64,000 bases of DNA from RBG-16-64-13 sp963718375 (GCA_963718375.1 CAVQZD010000005.1:1116001-1180000); one strand, 5' to 3'. Numbered from the stretch's first letter, positions 35,423 to 44,798 are shown. Program-made: numbers and translations. Notes: generated from the sequence alone by a model not told the origin.

Positions 35423-36028
35423 ATGTTCAGCCCCACAGTCCAGAAGCTGATAGACGAGCTGGCCAAGCTCCCCGGCATCGGACCCAAGACCGCGCAACGC
35501 CTGACCTTTCACCTGCTCAAGCTGCCCCCAGAGGATGCTCTGCCCCTCGCACAGGCCCTGGTGGACGTCAAAGAGACCGTGCATTTCTGCGCAGACTGCT
35601 TCAACCTGACCGAAGAGGAGCTGTGCCCGATCTGTAAGGATGAGAGGCGCGACCGCTCGCTCATATGCGTCGTCGAGGAGCCTGGTGATGTGGTCAGCAT
35701 CGAGCGCACCCACGAATACCGAGGGCTCTACCACGTACTGGGGGGAGCGCTGTCGCCTCTGGACGGCATCGGTCCGCAGAAGCTGCGGCTGGCCGAACTG
35801 TTCGCGCGGGTCCGCTCAGGGGGAGTGATCGAGGTGATAGTCGCCACCAACCCGAATATGGCCGGCGAGGCGACCGCGCTGTTCATCGCCGAGGAACTCA
35901 AAGACGTCACGTCCGAGGGCTCCCTGCGGATCACGCGACCCGCGGCCGGGCTGCCGATGGGCGGTGACCTGGAGTACGCGGACGAAGTGACCCTCAGCCG
36001 AGCGTTCAGCGGACGGCGGGAGCTCTAG
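35423..36028 (+). CDS. recR: Recombination mediator protein RecR
   Basis: This 201-residue protein works with RecF and RecO in gap repair. It has the HhH motif LAKLPGIGPKTAQRLTFHLL at about 11-30, a C4 zinc finger (CADC and CPIC) at about 55-75, and a Toprim domain starting ICVVEEPGDV, with the RecR-typical HEYRGLYHVLGGALSPLDGI block. Length is standard. Confidence 0.97.
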   Translation: MFSPTVQKLIDELAKLPGIGPKTAQRLTFHLLKLPPEDALPLAQALVDVKETVHFCADCFNLTEEELCPICKDERRDRSLICVVEEPGDVVSIERTHEYRGLYHVLGGALSPLDGIGPQKLRLAELFARVRSGGVIEVIVATNPNMAGEATALFIAEELKDVTSEGSLRITRPAAGLPMGGDLEYADEVTLSRAFSGRREL

Positions 36029-36036
36029 AAATCCGC

Positions 36037-36042
36037 TAGAAT
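36037..36042 (+). promoter_or_regulatory. Candidate -10 (TAGAAT) of lysC
   Basis: TAGAAT follows the recR stop by nine bases. If used, the lysC mRNA would have a leader of roughly 145 bases before the GTG at 36197. The leader does not match the lysine riboswitch consensus. Confidence 0.35.
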
Positions 36043-36196
36043 CCATGCGTTGCAAGACCCCGACAGTGGAGCGCTGATCCAGGTGGCCGATAGAGAAGAT
36101 ACTGGCTTGTCAGGCCTGCCTACGAAGCTGGATGCCCTAGGCTCAGAATACGTCGTCATCGGCGACAAGCAGCGCGAGTCTGAGCGCACCAACATC

Positions 36197-37432
36197 GTGG
36201 TGATGAAGTTCGGAGGCACCTCGGTGGCCGACACCGCCTGCATGAAGCGCGTGGCCACACGCATCGTCGAGGCCCGCGAGCAGGGGCATCCGGTAGTAGC
36301 CGTCGTGTCTGCACGTGGCGACACCACCGACGAGCTCATCGAGATGGCCAAAGAGATATCCGAGAACCCGCCGGCCCGAGAGATGGACATGCTGCTCTCT
36401 GCCGGCGAGCGCATCTCGGCCGCTCTAGTGGTTATGGCCATCCATGAGTTGGGCTATGAGGCTATCTCGCTCACCGGGTCTCAGGCCGGCATCCTGACGG
36501 ACACGGCGCACACCAAGGCCAAGATCCTGGACATCAAGCCCGAACGCATACGCAAGTCCTTGGACGAAGGCAAGATCGTGCTCGTCGCCGGCTTCCAGGG
36601 AGTATCTACCGAGCGCGACGTCACCACCCTCGGGCGAGGCGGTTCGGACACCACAGCGGTCGCTTTGGCTGCCGCGCTCAAAGCCGAGGCCTGCGTGATC
36701 TTCACCGACGTGGACGGTATCTACACCACCGACCCGCGGGTCGTACCCGAGGCCCGTAAGCTCGACTTCATCTCCAACGATGAGATGCTCGAGCTCACGG
36801 CAGGCGGCGCAGGGGTCATGATGCTCCGCAGCATCGAGGTGGCGAACCGCTTCGACGTACCTCTCTGGGTACGCTCCAGCTTCACCGACAACCCAGGCAC
36901 TCTCATCGGTAAGGATGAAAGGAAAATGGAACAAGCCATCATCTCCGGGATCACGTATGCCCTCGACGACCTCAAGGTCACCGTCCATGAACTCCCGGAC
37001 AAGGTGGGAGTGGCGGCGCAGGTCTTCTCAGCCCTCGCTCAGGCGAACGTCAACGTCGACGTGATAATCCAGAACGTATCCGCAGGCGGCGCGGCCGATA
37101 TCTCCTTCACGGTGGCGGAGTCTGACCTGCCCAAGATCGAATCTGTGCTCGGCAGACTGAAGGCCGAGATAGGATTCTCCTCGTACGACGTAGACACCGA
37201 TATCGCCAAGGTCACGCTCGTAGGCGCCGGCATGCGCACCTACCCGGGCATCGCCGCCAAGATGTTCGAAGTCCTGGCTGAGGAGAAGATCAACATCGAG
37301 ATGATCTCCACCAGCTCTATCAAGATAAGCTGCGTCATCAGGCAGGAGCACGCACAGAAGGCGGTCAAGGCTATCCACAAGGCCTTCAAGCTGCATGACG
37401 TCACCGCCACGCGCGAAGAGATACTGAGCTAG
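36197..37432 (+). CDS. lysC: Aspartate kinase
   Basis: First step of the aspartate pathway to lysine, threonine and methionine. The kinase motif KFGGTSVAD occurs at the start, then VVSARGDTTDEL, LLSAGERISAAL, GRGGSDTTAVALAAAL and FTDVDGIYTTDPR. Two ACT domains fill about 265-410. The frame is open back to a TTG at 36050, but those 50 residues have no family likeness. I prefer one of GTG 36197, GTG 36200 or ATG 36203, where the fold begins; none has a clear ribosome site. asd follows about 3.6 kb downstream, with an ABC exporter in between. Confidence 0.93.
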   Translation: MVMKFGGTSVADTACMKRVATRIVEAREQGHPVVAVVSARGDTTDELIEMAKEISENPPAREMDMLLSAGERISAALVVMAIHELGYEAISLTGSQAGILTDTAHTKAKILDIKPERIRKSLDEGKIVLVAGFQGVSTERDVTTLGRGGSDTTAVALAAALKAEACVIFTDVDGIYTTDPRVVPEARKLDFISNDEMLELTAGGAGVMMLRSIEVANRFDVPLWVRSSFTDNPGTLIGKDERKMEQAIISGITYALDDLKVTVHELPDKVGVAAQVFSALAQANVNVDVIIQNVSAGGAADISFTVAESDLPKIESVLGRLKAEIGFSSYDVDTDIAKVTLVGAGMRTYPGIAAKMFEVLAEEKINIEMISTSSIKISCVIRQEHAQKAVKAIHKAFKLHDVTATREEILS

Positions 37433-37459
37433 TCGACCGCCGTCACGGTACGCGGCGCG

Positions 37460-37510
37460 AACGTTTCAGCAAGCGGCGCGGCGGATATCTCCTTCACTGC
37501 GGCGCGATGA
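37460..37510 (+). pseudogene. Fossil fragment of a lysC ACT domain
   Basis: Between lysC and the ABC gene, one frame reads NVSASGAADISFTAAR then a stop. Inside lysC at 37073 the protein has NVSAGGAADISFTVAE. Thirteen of 15 residues and 39 of 45 bases match. The preceding bases can be read as VTVRGA, possibly the start of the same domain with an internal deletion. It is too short to function and looks like the remnant of a second ACT domain or of a tandem lysC copy. Confidence 0.7.
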
Positions 37511-37525
37511 CACAGGGGAGGTCAC

Positions 37526-38473
37526 TTGGAAGGCATCAAGGTCGAAGATCTGCACAAGCAGTTCGATCCGCCCAAAGGCCCCGTGGCTGTCGACGATGTC
37601 TCCTTTGAGATCGAGGAAGGCGAGATCTTCAGTCTGCTGGGGCCAAACGGAGCGGGCAAGACCACGACTATCTCAATGCTCTCTTGCCTGCTCAAACCCG
37701 ACGGTGGCGAAGCGACCGTAGGCGGTTTCTCGGTACAGCAGCAGGCAGACCAGGTCAAGGCTCTGATCGGGGTGGTCCCGCAGGATATCGCGCTGTACGA
37801 GGATCTCAGTGGACGGGAGAACCTGATGTTCTGGGGGCGCATGTACCGCCTCAAGGGTGCCAGGTTGGACAAGCGTGTGGACGAAGTCCTTGAACTCATC
37901 GGGCTTGCGGACCGCCAGAAGGACCGTGTCGCCAAGTACTCAGGCGGCATGAAGCGGCGCGTCAACATCGGAGCCGCGCTCCTGCATGAACCCCGCTTCC
38001 TTTATCTAGACGAACCGACGGTAGGCATCGATCCACAGAGTCGCCGCTCGATACTCGATGGGGTGAAGGACCTCAACGCCGGGGGCGTCACCGTGCTCTA
38101 CACCACGCACTATATGGAAGAGGCCCAAGAGCTCTCTCACCGCATAGGCATCATGGACGAAGGCAAGATGATAGCCGTAGGCACGCAGGCGGAGCTGGTG
38201 CGCCTGGTGGGCGAGCGCACGCGCATCGACTTGGCTCTGGACCATGGCGCAGAGGATCTGGTAGAAGCCTGGCGCAAGCTGCCGGGGGTGTCCAACGTCT
38301 CGAAGCCCGAGAACGAGCGGATGTGGCTGGACGTAGAGGATGCCAACGTCCTGATGCCGGACCTCTTCGAGACCGCCCGCGCCTCCGGGTCCCGCATCAC
38401 TGAGATCAGCCTGGCAGAGCCCAACCTGGAGATGGTGTTCCTGCACCTCACCGGCCGGGCACTGCGAGACTGA
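37526..38473 (+). CDS. ABC transporter ATP-binding protein
   Basis: This 315-residue ATPase has Walker A GPNGAGKTTT at about 41-50, signature YSGGMKRRVN, Walker B FLYLDEPTVGIDPQ, and the H-loop histidine in YTTHYMEEAQELSHRIGI. The C-terminal extension (about 230-315) ends with LAEPNLEMVFLHLTGRALRD, the usual DrrA-like end. The TTG start has GGGGAGG upstream. It heads a three-gene unit with two permeases. Confidence 0.92.
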   Translation: MEGIKVEDLHKQFDPPKGPVAVDDVSFEIEEGEIFSLLGPNGAGKTTTISMLSCLLKPDGGEATVGGFSVQQQADQVKALIGVVPQDIALYEDLSGRENLMFWGRMYRLKGARLDKRVDEVLELIGLADRQKDRVAKYSGGMKRRVNIGAALLHEPRFLYLDEPTVGIDPQSRRSILDGVKDLNAGGVTVLYTTHYMEEAQELSHRIGIMDEGKMIAVGTQAELVRLVGERTRIDLALDHGAEDLVEAWRKLPGVSNVSKPENERMWLDVEDANVLMPDLFETARASGSRITEISLAEPNLEMVFLHLTGRALRD

Positions 38474-38503
38474 GGCGAGTCCTCAGGGAATCGGGGATAG
38501 TAC

Positions 38504-39766
38504 GTGCGGGCCTTCAGCATAGCGCTCAAGGATCTGCGTCGCTCCTTCCGCAGCCCGGCGGGCCTGGCAATGATGCTGGTGGCACCCTTGCTGCTCGCCT
38601 TCGTGCTGGGATCGGCGTTCGGCTCCGGTGACAGCTTCGCCATCGACCCCGTCAAGACGGTAGTCGCCGACCTGGACGAGGGCGCCGGGGCGGGCGGGCC
38701 CTCCGCCGGCGCGGCACTCAGCGCCGCTCTGCAGAGCGAAGAGCTCTCAGACCTCTTGGACGTCACCGTGGCGCCCACCGCGGAAGCCGCCAGGCTCGAC
38801 GTGGACGAGGACCGCGCCGACGTGGCCGTGATCATCCCGGCCGGCCTCTCCAGCGCACTGGTCGCAGGCGCCGGCGAGGGGGCGCCCGGGTCACCTTCCG
38901 CGGTGGAGGTCTACCGCAACCCCGCATCCTCGGTCGGGCCTTCCATAGTCCAGGCGGTAGTCGAATCGGTGGTCCAATCGCTGGAAGGCGGCCGTGCAGC
39001 GGCTTCGACCGCGGCCATACTCGGAGCGACCCGTGGTGTGACCGACACAGATGAGCTCGCCCGCTTGGCTCTTGCAGCCGCCACCGACTACTCCTCTCGG
39101 GCTGTGGCGGATCCCCCCGTAGCTCTGCAGCAACGCACGCCTATCATCGACCCCGCCAAGGACCAAGCGGGTCCCAACGTGGCCAGCCAAGTGCTGGTGG
39201 GCATGATGCTCTTCTTCATATTGTTCGGCGCCGCCACTCCCGCGCGCTCCATCCTGGATGAACACCGCGAGGGGACGCTCCCCCGGCTCTTCACCACCCC
39301 CACCCGCCGCAGCGTCATACTGGGCGGCAAGTATCTGTCGGTGCTGCTGGTGGTGTTGGCCCAGATCATCATCCTGCTGGTCGCTGGTCGCCTGCTCCTG
39401 GGGGCCCGATGGGGCGAGGTCGGACCGGTGACGGCGCTGACCGTGTGCAGCGCCCTCGTGGCAACATCGCTGGGGCTGCTCACGGTCTCCTTCGCCAAGA
39501 CACCCGCCCAGGCCGGGGCAGGCGGCGCAGCCATATTCGTCTTCTTGGGGCTGATCAGCGGCAACTTCACCGGCACCATCGGACTCGACGGCGCCTACGC
39601 CGTCGTGCGCCGCATCAGCCCGCTTGGCTGGCTGATGGAGGGCTGGGACTCGCTCTTGTTCGGCGGTTCCTGGTCTGACATCTGGCTACCGGCGGTGGTC
39701 TCACTCGGCTTCGCCGCCGTGTTCTTCGGCATCGCCAGCCTGCTCTTTGGGAGACGATACGCATGA
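38504..39766 (+). CDS. ABC-2 family transporter permease (first of two)
   Basis: This 420-residue protein has an N-terminal helix, a large extracytoplasmic region (about 45-215), then five or six C-terminal helices with LDEHREGTLPRLFTTPTRR, the ABC2_membrane_3 arrangement. GTG start with GGGGATAG upstream. It overlaps the next permease as ATGA, so the two probably form a heterodimer with the ATPase at 37526. Confidence 0.9.
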   Translation: MRAFSIALKDLRRSFRSPAGLAMMLVAPLLLAFVLGSAFGSGDSFAIDPVKTVVADLDEGAGAGGPSAGAALSAALQSEELSDLLDVTVAPTAEAARLDVDEDRADVAVIIPAGLSSALVAGAGEGAPGSPSAVEVYRNPASSVGPSIVQAVVESVVQSLEGGRAAASTAAILGATRGVTDTDELARLALAAATDYSSRAVADPPVALQQRTPIIDPAKDQAGPNVASQVLVGMMLFFILFGAATPARSILDEHREGTLPRLFTTPTRRSVILGGKYLSVLLVVLAQIIILLVAGRLLLGARWGEVGPVTALTVCSALVATSLGLLTVSFAKTPAQAGAGGAAIFVFLGLISGNFTGTIGLDGAYAVVRRISPLGWLMEGWDSLLFGGSWSDIWLPAVVSLGFAAVFFGIASLLFGRRYA

Positions 39767-40959
39767 GGCGCGCGCTCCAAATAGCGGCACGGGAGCTGCT
39801 GCAGAACCGCCGGGACGGACTGGCGGCTCTCTTCACCATCGTCTTGCCCGTCGTCTTCACTGTGTTCCTGGGCCTGATCTTTGGTGGCGCCGCGACCACG
39901 ACATTCCCCCTCGCGGTGGTCGACTCCGACAGATCGGAGGCGTCCCAGGAGTTCATCCAGAGACTCAAGGAATCATCGGTGCTTCGAGTCGTGGAGAGTG
40001 AGCTTGGCGACGTCGAGGACGCCGTCAAGAACCAGAAGGTCGCTGCCGGGCTCCTGATCCCAGAGGGCTTTGGGGCGGCCCTCGCCCCAGGACGACCAGG
40101 AGGGACTGCCGCGCTGACCCTTGTCAGGGTCGAGACGTCCAGTGGCGCCCAGTCAGTCCAACAAGCCGTCGCCGCCACTGTCTCCCGCTACAACGCAGTC
40201 CAGCTGGCGGCGGTCTCAGCCGCCGATCAGATATCCGGTGCGACCGGGGTACCACCGGACGCGGGGCTGCTGCAACAAGCCACCACAGTGGCCGACGCTG
40301 AGCTCTCTTCTCCGGCCATCACGGTGACCCCAGTGGAGGCCGGCTCAGCCGGCTCGGAGATCGCCGCCCAGGGTTTTGACCAGTCCTCCACCGGTGGTCT
40401 GGTCAACTGGGTGCTCTTCGGCATCATGGGCGTCGCCAGCATGACCGTTTGGGAGAGAAAGCAGGGTCTTCTGAAGCGACTCGACGTCGTGGGCGTCGGC
40501 GCCCCTCAGATCATCGGTGGCAAGATGATGGCGATGGTGGCCGTAACCTTGCTGCAACAGTTCTTGCTGGTGCTGGTGGGCGAGTTCGTCCTGGGGGTCG
40601 ACTATCTCGACAGCCCGCTCGCGCTTCTGCTGGTCATGTTGTCGCTATCCGCGATGGCGGCCAGCTTCGGCCTGTTCGTGTCGGTACTCTTCAGGTCCGA
40701 GCAGGCAGTCATCGCTACCACCGTGATCTCGTCCCTGATGTTGGCCGCGATAGGGGGAGCCTGGTTCCCGCTGGAGGTCACCGGCGCGGGCTTCTCGCGC
40801 TTCGCGCACGTCCTACCTTCAGCATGGGTCATGGACTCTCTTCACGGCATCACCCTGGGCGGATGGGGCGTATCCGACGTCCTCCTTCCTGTGGCGATCG
40901 TCTGGGCCTGGGCGGTCGCGCTGTTCGGCCTTGCTATCTGGCGCTACCGCCCCGAGTAG
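39763..40959 (+). CDS. ABC-2 family transporter permease (second of two)
   Basis: This 398-residue paralogue of the preceding permease has an N-terminal helix, a large external domain (about 45-220), and a cluster of C-terminal helices beginning GLVNWVLFGIMGVASMTVWERKQGL-like (VWERKQGLLKRL). It starts inside the stop of the first permease (ATGA). No cargo-specific neighbour is present. Confidence 0.9.
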   Translation: MRRALQIAARELLQNRRDGLAALFTIVLPVVFTVFLGLIFGGAATTTFPLAVVDSDRSEASQEFIQRLKESSVLRVVESELGDVEDAVKNQKVAAGLLIPEGFGAALAPGRPGGTAALTLVRVETSSGAQSVQQAVAATVSRYNAVQLAAVSAADQISGATGVPPDAGLLQQATTVADAELSSPAITVTPVEAGSAGSEIAAQGFDQSSTGGLVNWVLFGIMGVASMTVWERKQGLLKRLDVVGVGAPQIIGGKMMAMVAVTLLQQFLLVLVGEFVLGVDYLDSPLALLLVMLSLSAMAASFGLFVSVLFRSEQAVIATTVISSLMLAAIGGAWFPLEVTGAGFSRFAHVLPSAWVMDSLHGITLGGWGVSDVLLPVAIVWAWAVALFGLAIWRYRPE

Positions 40960-41034
40960 AACCTCGCGGGCGCGGCCGGGGTCCTACTGACGGATGGTAG
41001 AATCTGCAGCCGAGAAGTCGGCCAAGGAGGGCCC

Positions 41035-42063
41035 ATGAGCAAGGAATACCGGGTAGCAGTCGTAGGCGCGACCGGCGCCGTCGGCAGAGCGATGAGAAGC
41101 ATCCTGGCCGAGCGAGACTTTCCGGTCAAGCAGCTGGTGGCTCTCGCCACCGCCAAATCGGCCGGTCTGAAGCTCGACTACCGCGGTGAAGAGATCACTT
41201 GCCAAGAGCTTACCTCCGACAGCTTCAAGGACGTCGACCTGGCCCTGTTCTCGGCCGGTGGCGGCACCTCGCTCAAGTTCGCGCCTATCGCCCGGGATGC
41301 CGGCTGCGTGGTGGTGGACAACTCCTCCGCCTGGCGGATGGATCCTACCGTGCCGCTGGTGGTGCCCGAGGTCAACCCCGACGATGTCGCCTGGCACAAG
41401 GGCATAATCGCCAACCCCAACTGCTCCACCATCCAGATGGTGGTGGCCATGAAGCCGCTTCATGACGAGGCCCAGATCAAGCGAGTGGTGGTCTCCACTT
41501 ACCAGGCGGTGTCCGGCACCGGCAACAAGGCCATAGTCGAGCTCTTGGAGCAGACCCCACGAGTCATGGCCGGCGAGCCCGTGGAGCCCAAGGTATATCC
41601 ACACCAGATAGCCTTCAACTGCCTGCCGCATATCGACGTGTTCCTCGAGGACGGTTACACCAAAGAGGAGCAGAAGATGGTGGACGAGACCAAGAAGATC
41701 ATGGGTGACGACTCCATAGGAGTCTCCGCCACCTGCGTGCGCGTGCCCGTGCAAAACGCCCACTCCGAGTCGGTCAACCTGCAGTTCGCAAGGCCGCTCA
41801 GTGTCGAGCGAGCGCGCGAGTTGCTGGCCGCGGCCCCGGGCGTGAAGCTCGTGGACGATCCGGCCCGATTGGCCTACCCGATGCCGATAGACGCCTCGGG
41901 CCAAGACGACACCTACGTGGGTCGCGTCAGGCTCGACCCGACCGCCGAGAACGCGCTTAACCTCTGGGTGGTCGCGGACAACCTGCGCAAGGGCGCGGCT
42001 CTCAACGCGGTGCAGATAGCCGAGTTGCTGGCCGAGCGCGACTTGGTTCGCGTGCCCGCGTAA
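41035..42063 (+). CDS. asd: Aspartate-semialdehyde dehydrogenase
   Basis: Second step of the aspartate pathway: NADPH reduction of aspartyl phosphate. The 342 residues have the NADP motif VVGATGAVGRAM at about 9-20, the catalytic cysteine in ANPNCSTIQM at about 128-137, and the general-base histidine region in RVPVQNAHSESVNLQF. AAGGAGG lies just before the ATG. A TAGAAT at 40998 is a possible -10. Confidence 0.97.
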   Translation: MSKEYRVAVVGATGAVGRAMRSILAERDFPVKQLVALATAKSAGLKLDYRGEEITCQELTSDSFKDVDLALFSAGGGTSLKFAPIARDAGCVVVDNSSAWRMDPTVPLVVPEVNPDDVAWHKGIIANPNCSTIQMVVAMKPLHDEAQIKRVVVSTYQAVSGTGNKAIVELLEQTPRVMAGEPVEPKVYPHQIAFNCLPHIDVFLEDGYTKEEQKMVDETKKIMGDDSIGVSATCVRVPVQNAHSESVNLQFARPLSVERARELLAAAPGVKLVDDPARLAYPMPIDASGQDDTYVGRVRLDPTAENALNLWVVADNLRKGAALNAVQIAELLAERDLVRVPA

Positions 42064-42107
42064 GCCGGCACCGCGCCGTGCGTCCAGGAGTGACTAAGGC
42101 GCACCGG

Positions 42108-42965
42108 ATGGGTCTGGGCGCCAAGCTGGCCGTAGCGCTGGCAGTGGTCGTGACGGTGGTCGTGACGGCCGTATGGTCCTCGTCCTGCGGGTTCTTCGAT
42201 GCCTCGCGCGTCGAGACCGCTGAGTACACCTTCGAGAGTGCAGACCTGCCGCAGGCTTTCGATGGTCTGCGCGTCGCCTACGTGTCCGACATACACCGAG
42301 GACCGTACGTCTCTGAGGCCGACGTGGGACTGGTCGTAGACCAGGTCAATGCGCTGCAGGCCGACCTCGTCCTGCTGGGCGGCGACTACGTGTATATGGG
42401 CACCAAGTACGAAGCGTCCGCTTTCGCCCAACTCCAGCGCCTCAAGGCTCCGCTGGGCTGCTACGCGGTGCTCGGCAACCACGACCACGGACGCCCCGAC
42501 AGCGCCGACCCCGGTCCGGGCAACGCCATCAAGGCTGCCGCCGAGGCCGGTATCCCCCTGCTCGTCAATGAGGGTGTCTGGTTGCAGAAGGACGGAGAGC
42601 GGATACGACTCGGGGGAGTGGACGACTTCAAGGCCGGCACCAGCGACCTGGACCCCGTCATAGAAGACACCGAGAGCAGCGACTTCGTGCTGCTGCTCTC
42701 ACACCATCCGGACTTCTCCGAAGAACTGCCGAAGGACGCCGTGGATCTGGTGCTTTCGGGCCACACACACGGCGGTCAGATCACTCTCGCCGGCATGTGG
42801 GCGCTGCACGTGCCCTCGGACTACGGCGACAAGTACCGCACAGGCATGGTCCAGAACGACGTGACCACGGTGATAGTCTCCAACGGCATCGGCACCAGCA
42901 CCATTCTCCCCATCCGCCTGTTTGCCCCGGCGCAGATCGTGGTCGTCACTTTGCACTCCATGTAG
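42108..42965 (+). CDS. Metallophosphoesterase, membrane-anchored (YkuE/YaeI-like)
   Basis: This 285-residue protein has an N-terminal hydrophobic anchor followed by a calcineurin-like domain with the full ligand set: YVSDIHRG, LLGGDYVYMG, LGNHDHG, LLSHHPDF and SGHTHGGQ. Relatives are two-metal phosphoesterases acting outside the membrane. I chose the ATG at 42108 with AAGGCG six bases upstream; a GTG at 42078 would add ten residues. Damaged copies of this gene occur at 44950-45014 and 55624-56130, both beside toxin-antitoxin genes. Confidence 0.9.
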   Translation: MGLGAKLAVALAVVVTVVVTAVWSSSCGFFDASRVETAEYTFESADLPQAFDGLRVAYVSDIHRGPYVSEADVGLVVDQVNALQADLVLLGGDYVYMGTKYEASAFAQLQRLKAPLGCYAVLGNHDHGRPDSADPGPGNAIKAAAEAGIPLLVNEGVWLQKDGERIRLGGVDDFKAGTSDLDPVIEDTESSDFVLLLSHHPDFSEELPKDAVDLVLSGHTHGGQITLAGMWALHVPSDYGDKYRTGMVQNDVTTVIVSNGIGTSTILPIRLFAPAQIVVVTLHSM

Positions 42966-42984
42966 GACTCGGCGACCGCCTCAC

Positions 42985-43866
42985 CTACCGCCCGCCAAGC
43001 AGCGTCCGCAACCTCTCGCGCAGTCCTGCCAGGGCATCATCGAAGGCCGGGAGAGACCTCACGAGATCGGCGAGACTCGTCTCCCATTGGCGCTGCGCCT
43101 CACTTACGATGAGCGGAGGAAAGAAGTCGCCCACGTCGCCAAAGGACACCTGTCTTGCAGCGCACTTCTGAGGCAGGATCGCGAGAGCGGTCTGGAGATC
43201 GACGGCGCTCCCTTCCTCTTGAAGTAGGTACCAGAGGTCGTAGTAGTCGCGGGCACAATTGCGGGCCCATGACCCTTCGTCCACACGCTTCTGGGCCTGC
43301 AAAGGGGTGCGAAGCTTCTCGGCAACGATCTCTTCAAGGCGATAGACGAGCAGGTCGACCGCAAGAGTCTCACCGTAGGGGTGCAGCAGCGGCAGCGTCC
43401 GAGCAGGCAGGAGCAGGGGCTCATCAACGGTGACTTCTACCTTGATGCCCCTCAGGATCGACTGATGCCAGGGGAACTGCACATGAACGACAAAGGCTTC
43501 TTGACCGAACGGGTGAACGCTCCGCTCGGTTCGACGCGTCGAAGTGACGACGAAGGGGCCATGTTCGCTCAGCATCTCCCCGGCGTCGCGGGCGACGATC
43601 TCCATGGTCCGCGCCAGCTCACCACCCCGCGGCCCTTCAAGGGCGGTGAAGTCCAGATCGCGCGAGAAACGGTAGCCCGCAAAGTGAGCTTTCTCGAGGG
43701 CCGTCCCTCCCTTGAAGACGAACGACTCTTGCAGGTCCTCCCGCGCGTAGATGGCGGCCAAGACGAAACTGAGTGCATAGTCGAACTCGACCACATCCAC
43801 AGGTACAGCCAAGACCTGAGCGGCCTTGCGCAGGCGGTCGCGAAGCGGAGAAAGCTCCTCGGTCAC
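42985..43866 (-). CDS. Nucleotidyltransferase AbiEii/AbiGii family toxin
   Basis: This 293-residue protein opens with a helical region and has the nucleotidyltransferase signature FVFKGGTALEKAHFAGYRFSRDLDF (shown here as FVFKGGTALEKAHF then FSRDLDF), with the DxD catalytic pair. DLVYRLEEIVAEKLRTP follows, typical of the family. AbiEii proteins are toxins of type IV-like AbiE systems that abort phage infection. It overlaps the upstream AbiEi-like gene by four bases (ATGA). Confidence 0.9.
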   Translation of the reverse strand: MTEELSPLRDRLRKAAQVLAVPVDVVEFDYALSFVLAAIYAREDLQESFVFKGGTALEKAHFAGYRFSRDLDFTALEGPRGGELARTMEIVARDAGEMLSEHGPFVVTSTRRTERSVHPFGQEAFVVHVQFPWHQSILRGIKVEVTVDEPLLLPARTLPLLHPYGETLAVDLLVYRLEEIVAEKLRTPLQAQKRVDEGSWARNCARDYYDLWYLLQEEGSAVDLQTALAILPQKCAARQVSFGDVGDFFPPLIVSEAQRQWETSLADLVRSLPAFDDALAGLRERLRTLLGGR

Positions 43867-44711
43867 ACCCGGTCCTCAGCACGGTTGTCGATGACCATCC
43901 AACGACGGTCATAGCGACCCCGCCTGGCCCGGCCCGGATCAAGTACACCGTAGCTGTGGGCCTCTAGCTCCAGGAGAGGGACCAGTACATCGGGGCTGGC
44001 CCCGGTAGCCTCCAGACTCCACCCCAGGCGCTTAGCTGCAGACACCGAACCATAGCGCAGCGCATATCCGACCAACCTCGGGATGTCGATCTCGTCCTGG
44101 GCCCGTTCGAGGACGCGCAGTCCCTCACCCAGACCACCGAACAATCTCGGCATGGCGAACAGGTCGAGAACGGTGCGCTCGCGATCGGTGATGGGGATGC
44201 GAAACCGTTCATCCAGCCAGATCAGTTCGACCCCGATCTGCAAACGCTCTGGTACGACCACGACATAGCGAATATCGACCCCGGCGGCCCGCCAGACGTG
44301 CGGACCCTTCACACCCTTGCGAGCACCTCTCATGCTAGGCGTCACCACCTTGCGCGAGGTGATTGCAGAGACGACTCGGGGAATCTGATCGGTCAGGCCA
44401 TGGTGGGCAAGAGCGGACAGGTGGGCGATAGCCGACGGTCTCACCAATGAGGTCGCGATGGCGAACGAGGGCACATCGACCCCTCCCGGGAGTCTCCCCG
44501 TTCCGGCGTACAGACCGCGGCGCAGACGGATGATCCAACCGGCATCGGCGAGCGACTTGAGCAGACGAGGCACGGATTCGGAGCGAACGCTCGAGGGACG
44601 GAGCTCGACAGCATCTTCTGTAGAGAAGATGTAGCGACCGGCCTCCGCCAGCCTGCCGGCCAAAGCGATGCCCGCCGAGAGACCGTATTCACCTGGAGGC
44701 CGCGCGTCCAT
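43863..44711 (-). CDS. AbiEi-type antitoxin / transcriptional regulator
   Basis: This 282-residue protein has an N-terminal winged-helix region with RLLKSLADAGWIIRLRRGLYA, the motif of AbiEi antitoxins, and a C-terminal domain with ITDRERTVLDLFAMPRLFGG. AbiEi proteins neutralise the nucleotidyltransferase toxin and bind inverted repeats in their own promoter. The ATG at 44711 abuts such a repeat (44712-44770). An upstream in-frame TTG would place coding sequence over the operator, so I reject it. Confidence 0.85.
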   Translation of the reverse strand: MDARPPGEYGLSAGIALAGRLAEAGRYIFSTEDAVELRPSSVRSESVPRLLKSLADAGWIIRLRRGLYAGTGRLPGGVDVPSFAIATSLVRPSAIAHLSALAHHGLTDQIPRVVSAITSRKVVTPSMRGARKGVKGPHVWRAAGVDIRYVVVVPERLQIGVELIWLDERFRIPITDRERTVLDLFAMPRLFGGLGEGLRVLERAQDEIDIPRLVGYALRYGSVSAAKRLGWSLEATGASPDVLVPLLELEAHSYGVLDPGRARRGRYDRRWMVIDNRAEDRV

Positions 44712-44770
44712 GTCTGTAAGTTTACTGCGTTCGTGCGTGGCTAGCAAGTTAATGCAGTAACTTTACAGAC
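44712..44770. promoter_or_regulatory. Inverted-repeat operator of the AbiE-type operon
   Basis: A 17-base arm at 44712-44728 (GTCTGTAAGTTTACTGC) faces a near-perfect reverse complement at 44754-44770, with the centre about 25 bases wide. It lies immediately before the AbiEi start, where AbiEi-type autorepressors bind paired repeats. Confidence 0.75.
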
Positions 44771-44798
44771 CAGGCGCGTCCATTCACCTCCTCTTTCA

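Noticed and set aside
36043..36196. Lysine riboswitch in the lysC leader
   Set aside because: The leader lacks the conserved lysine-riboswitch core elements and shows no terminator hairpin.
36050..36196. TTG-initiated N-terminal extension of aspartate kinase
   Set aside because: The 50 added residues have no family similarity and no ribosome site, and the probable -10 would leave no leader.
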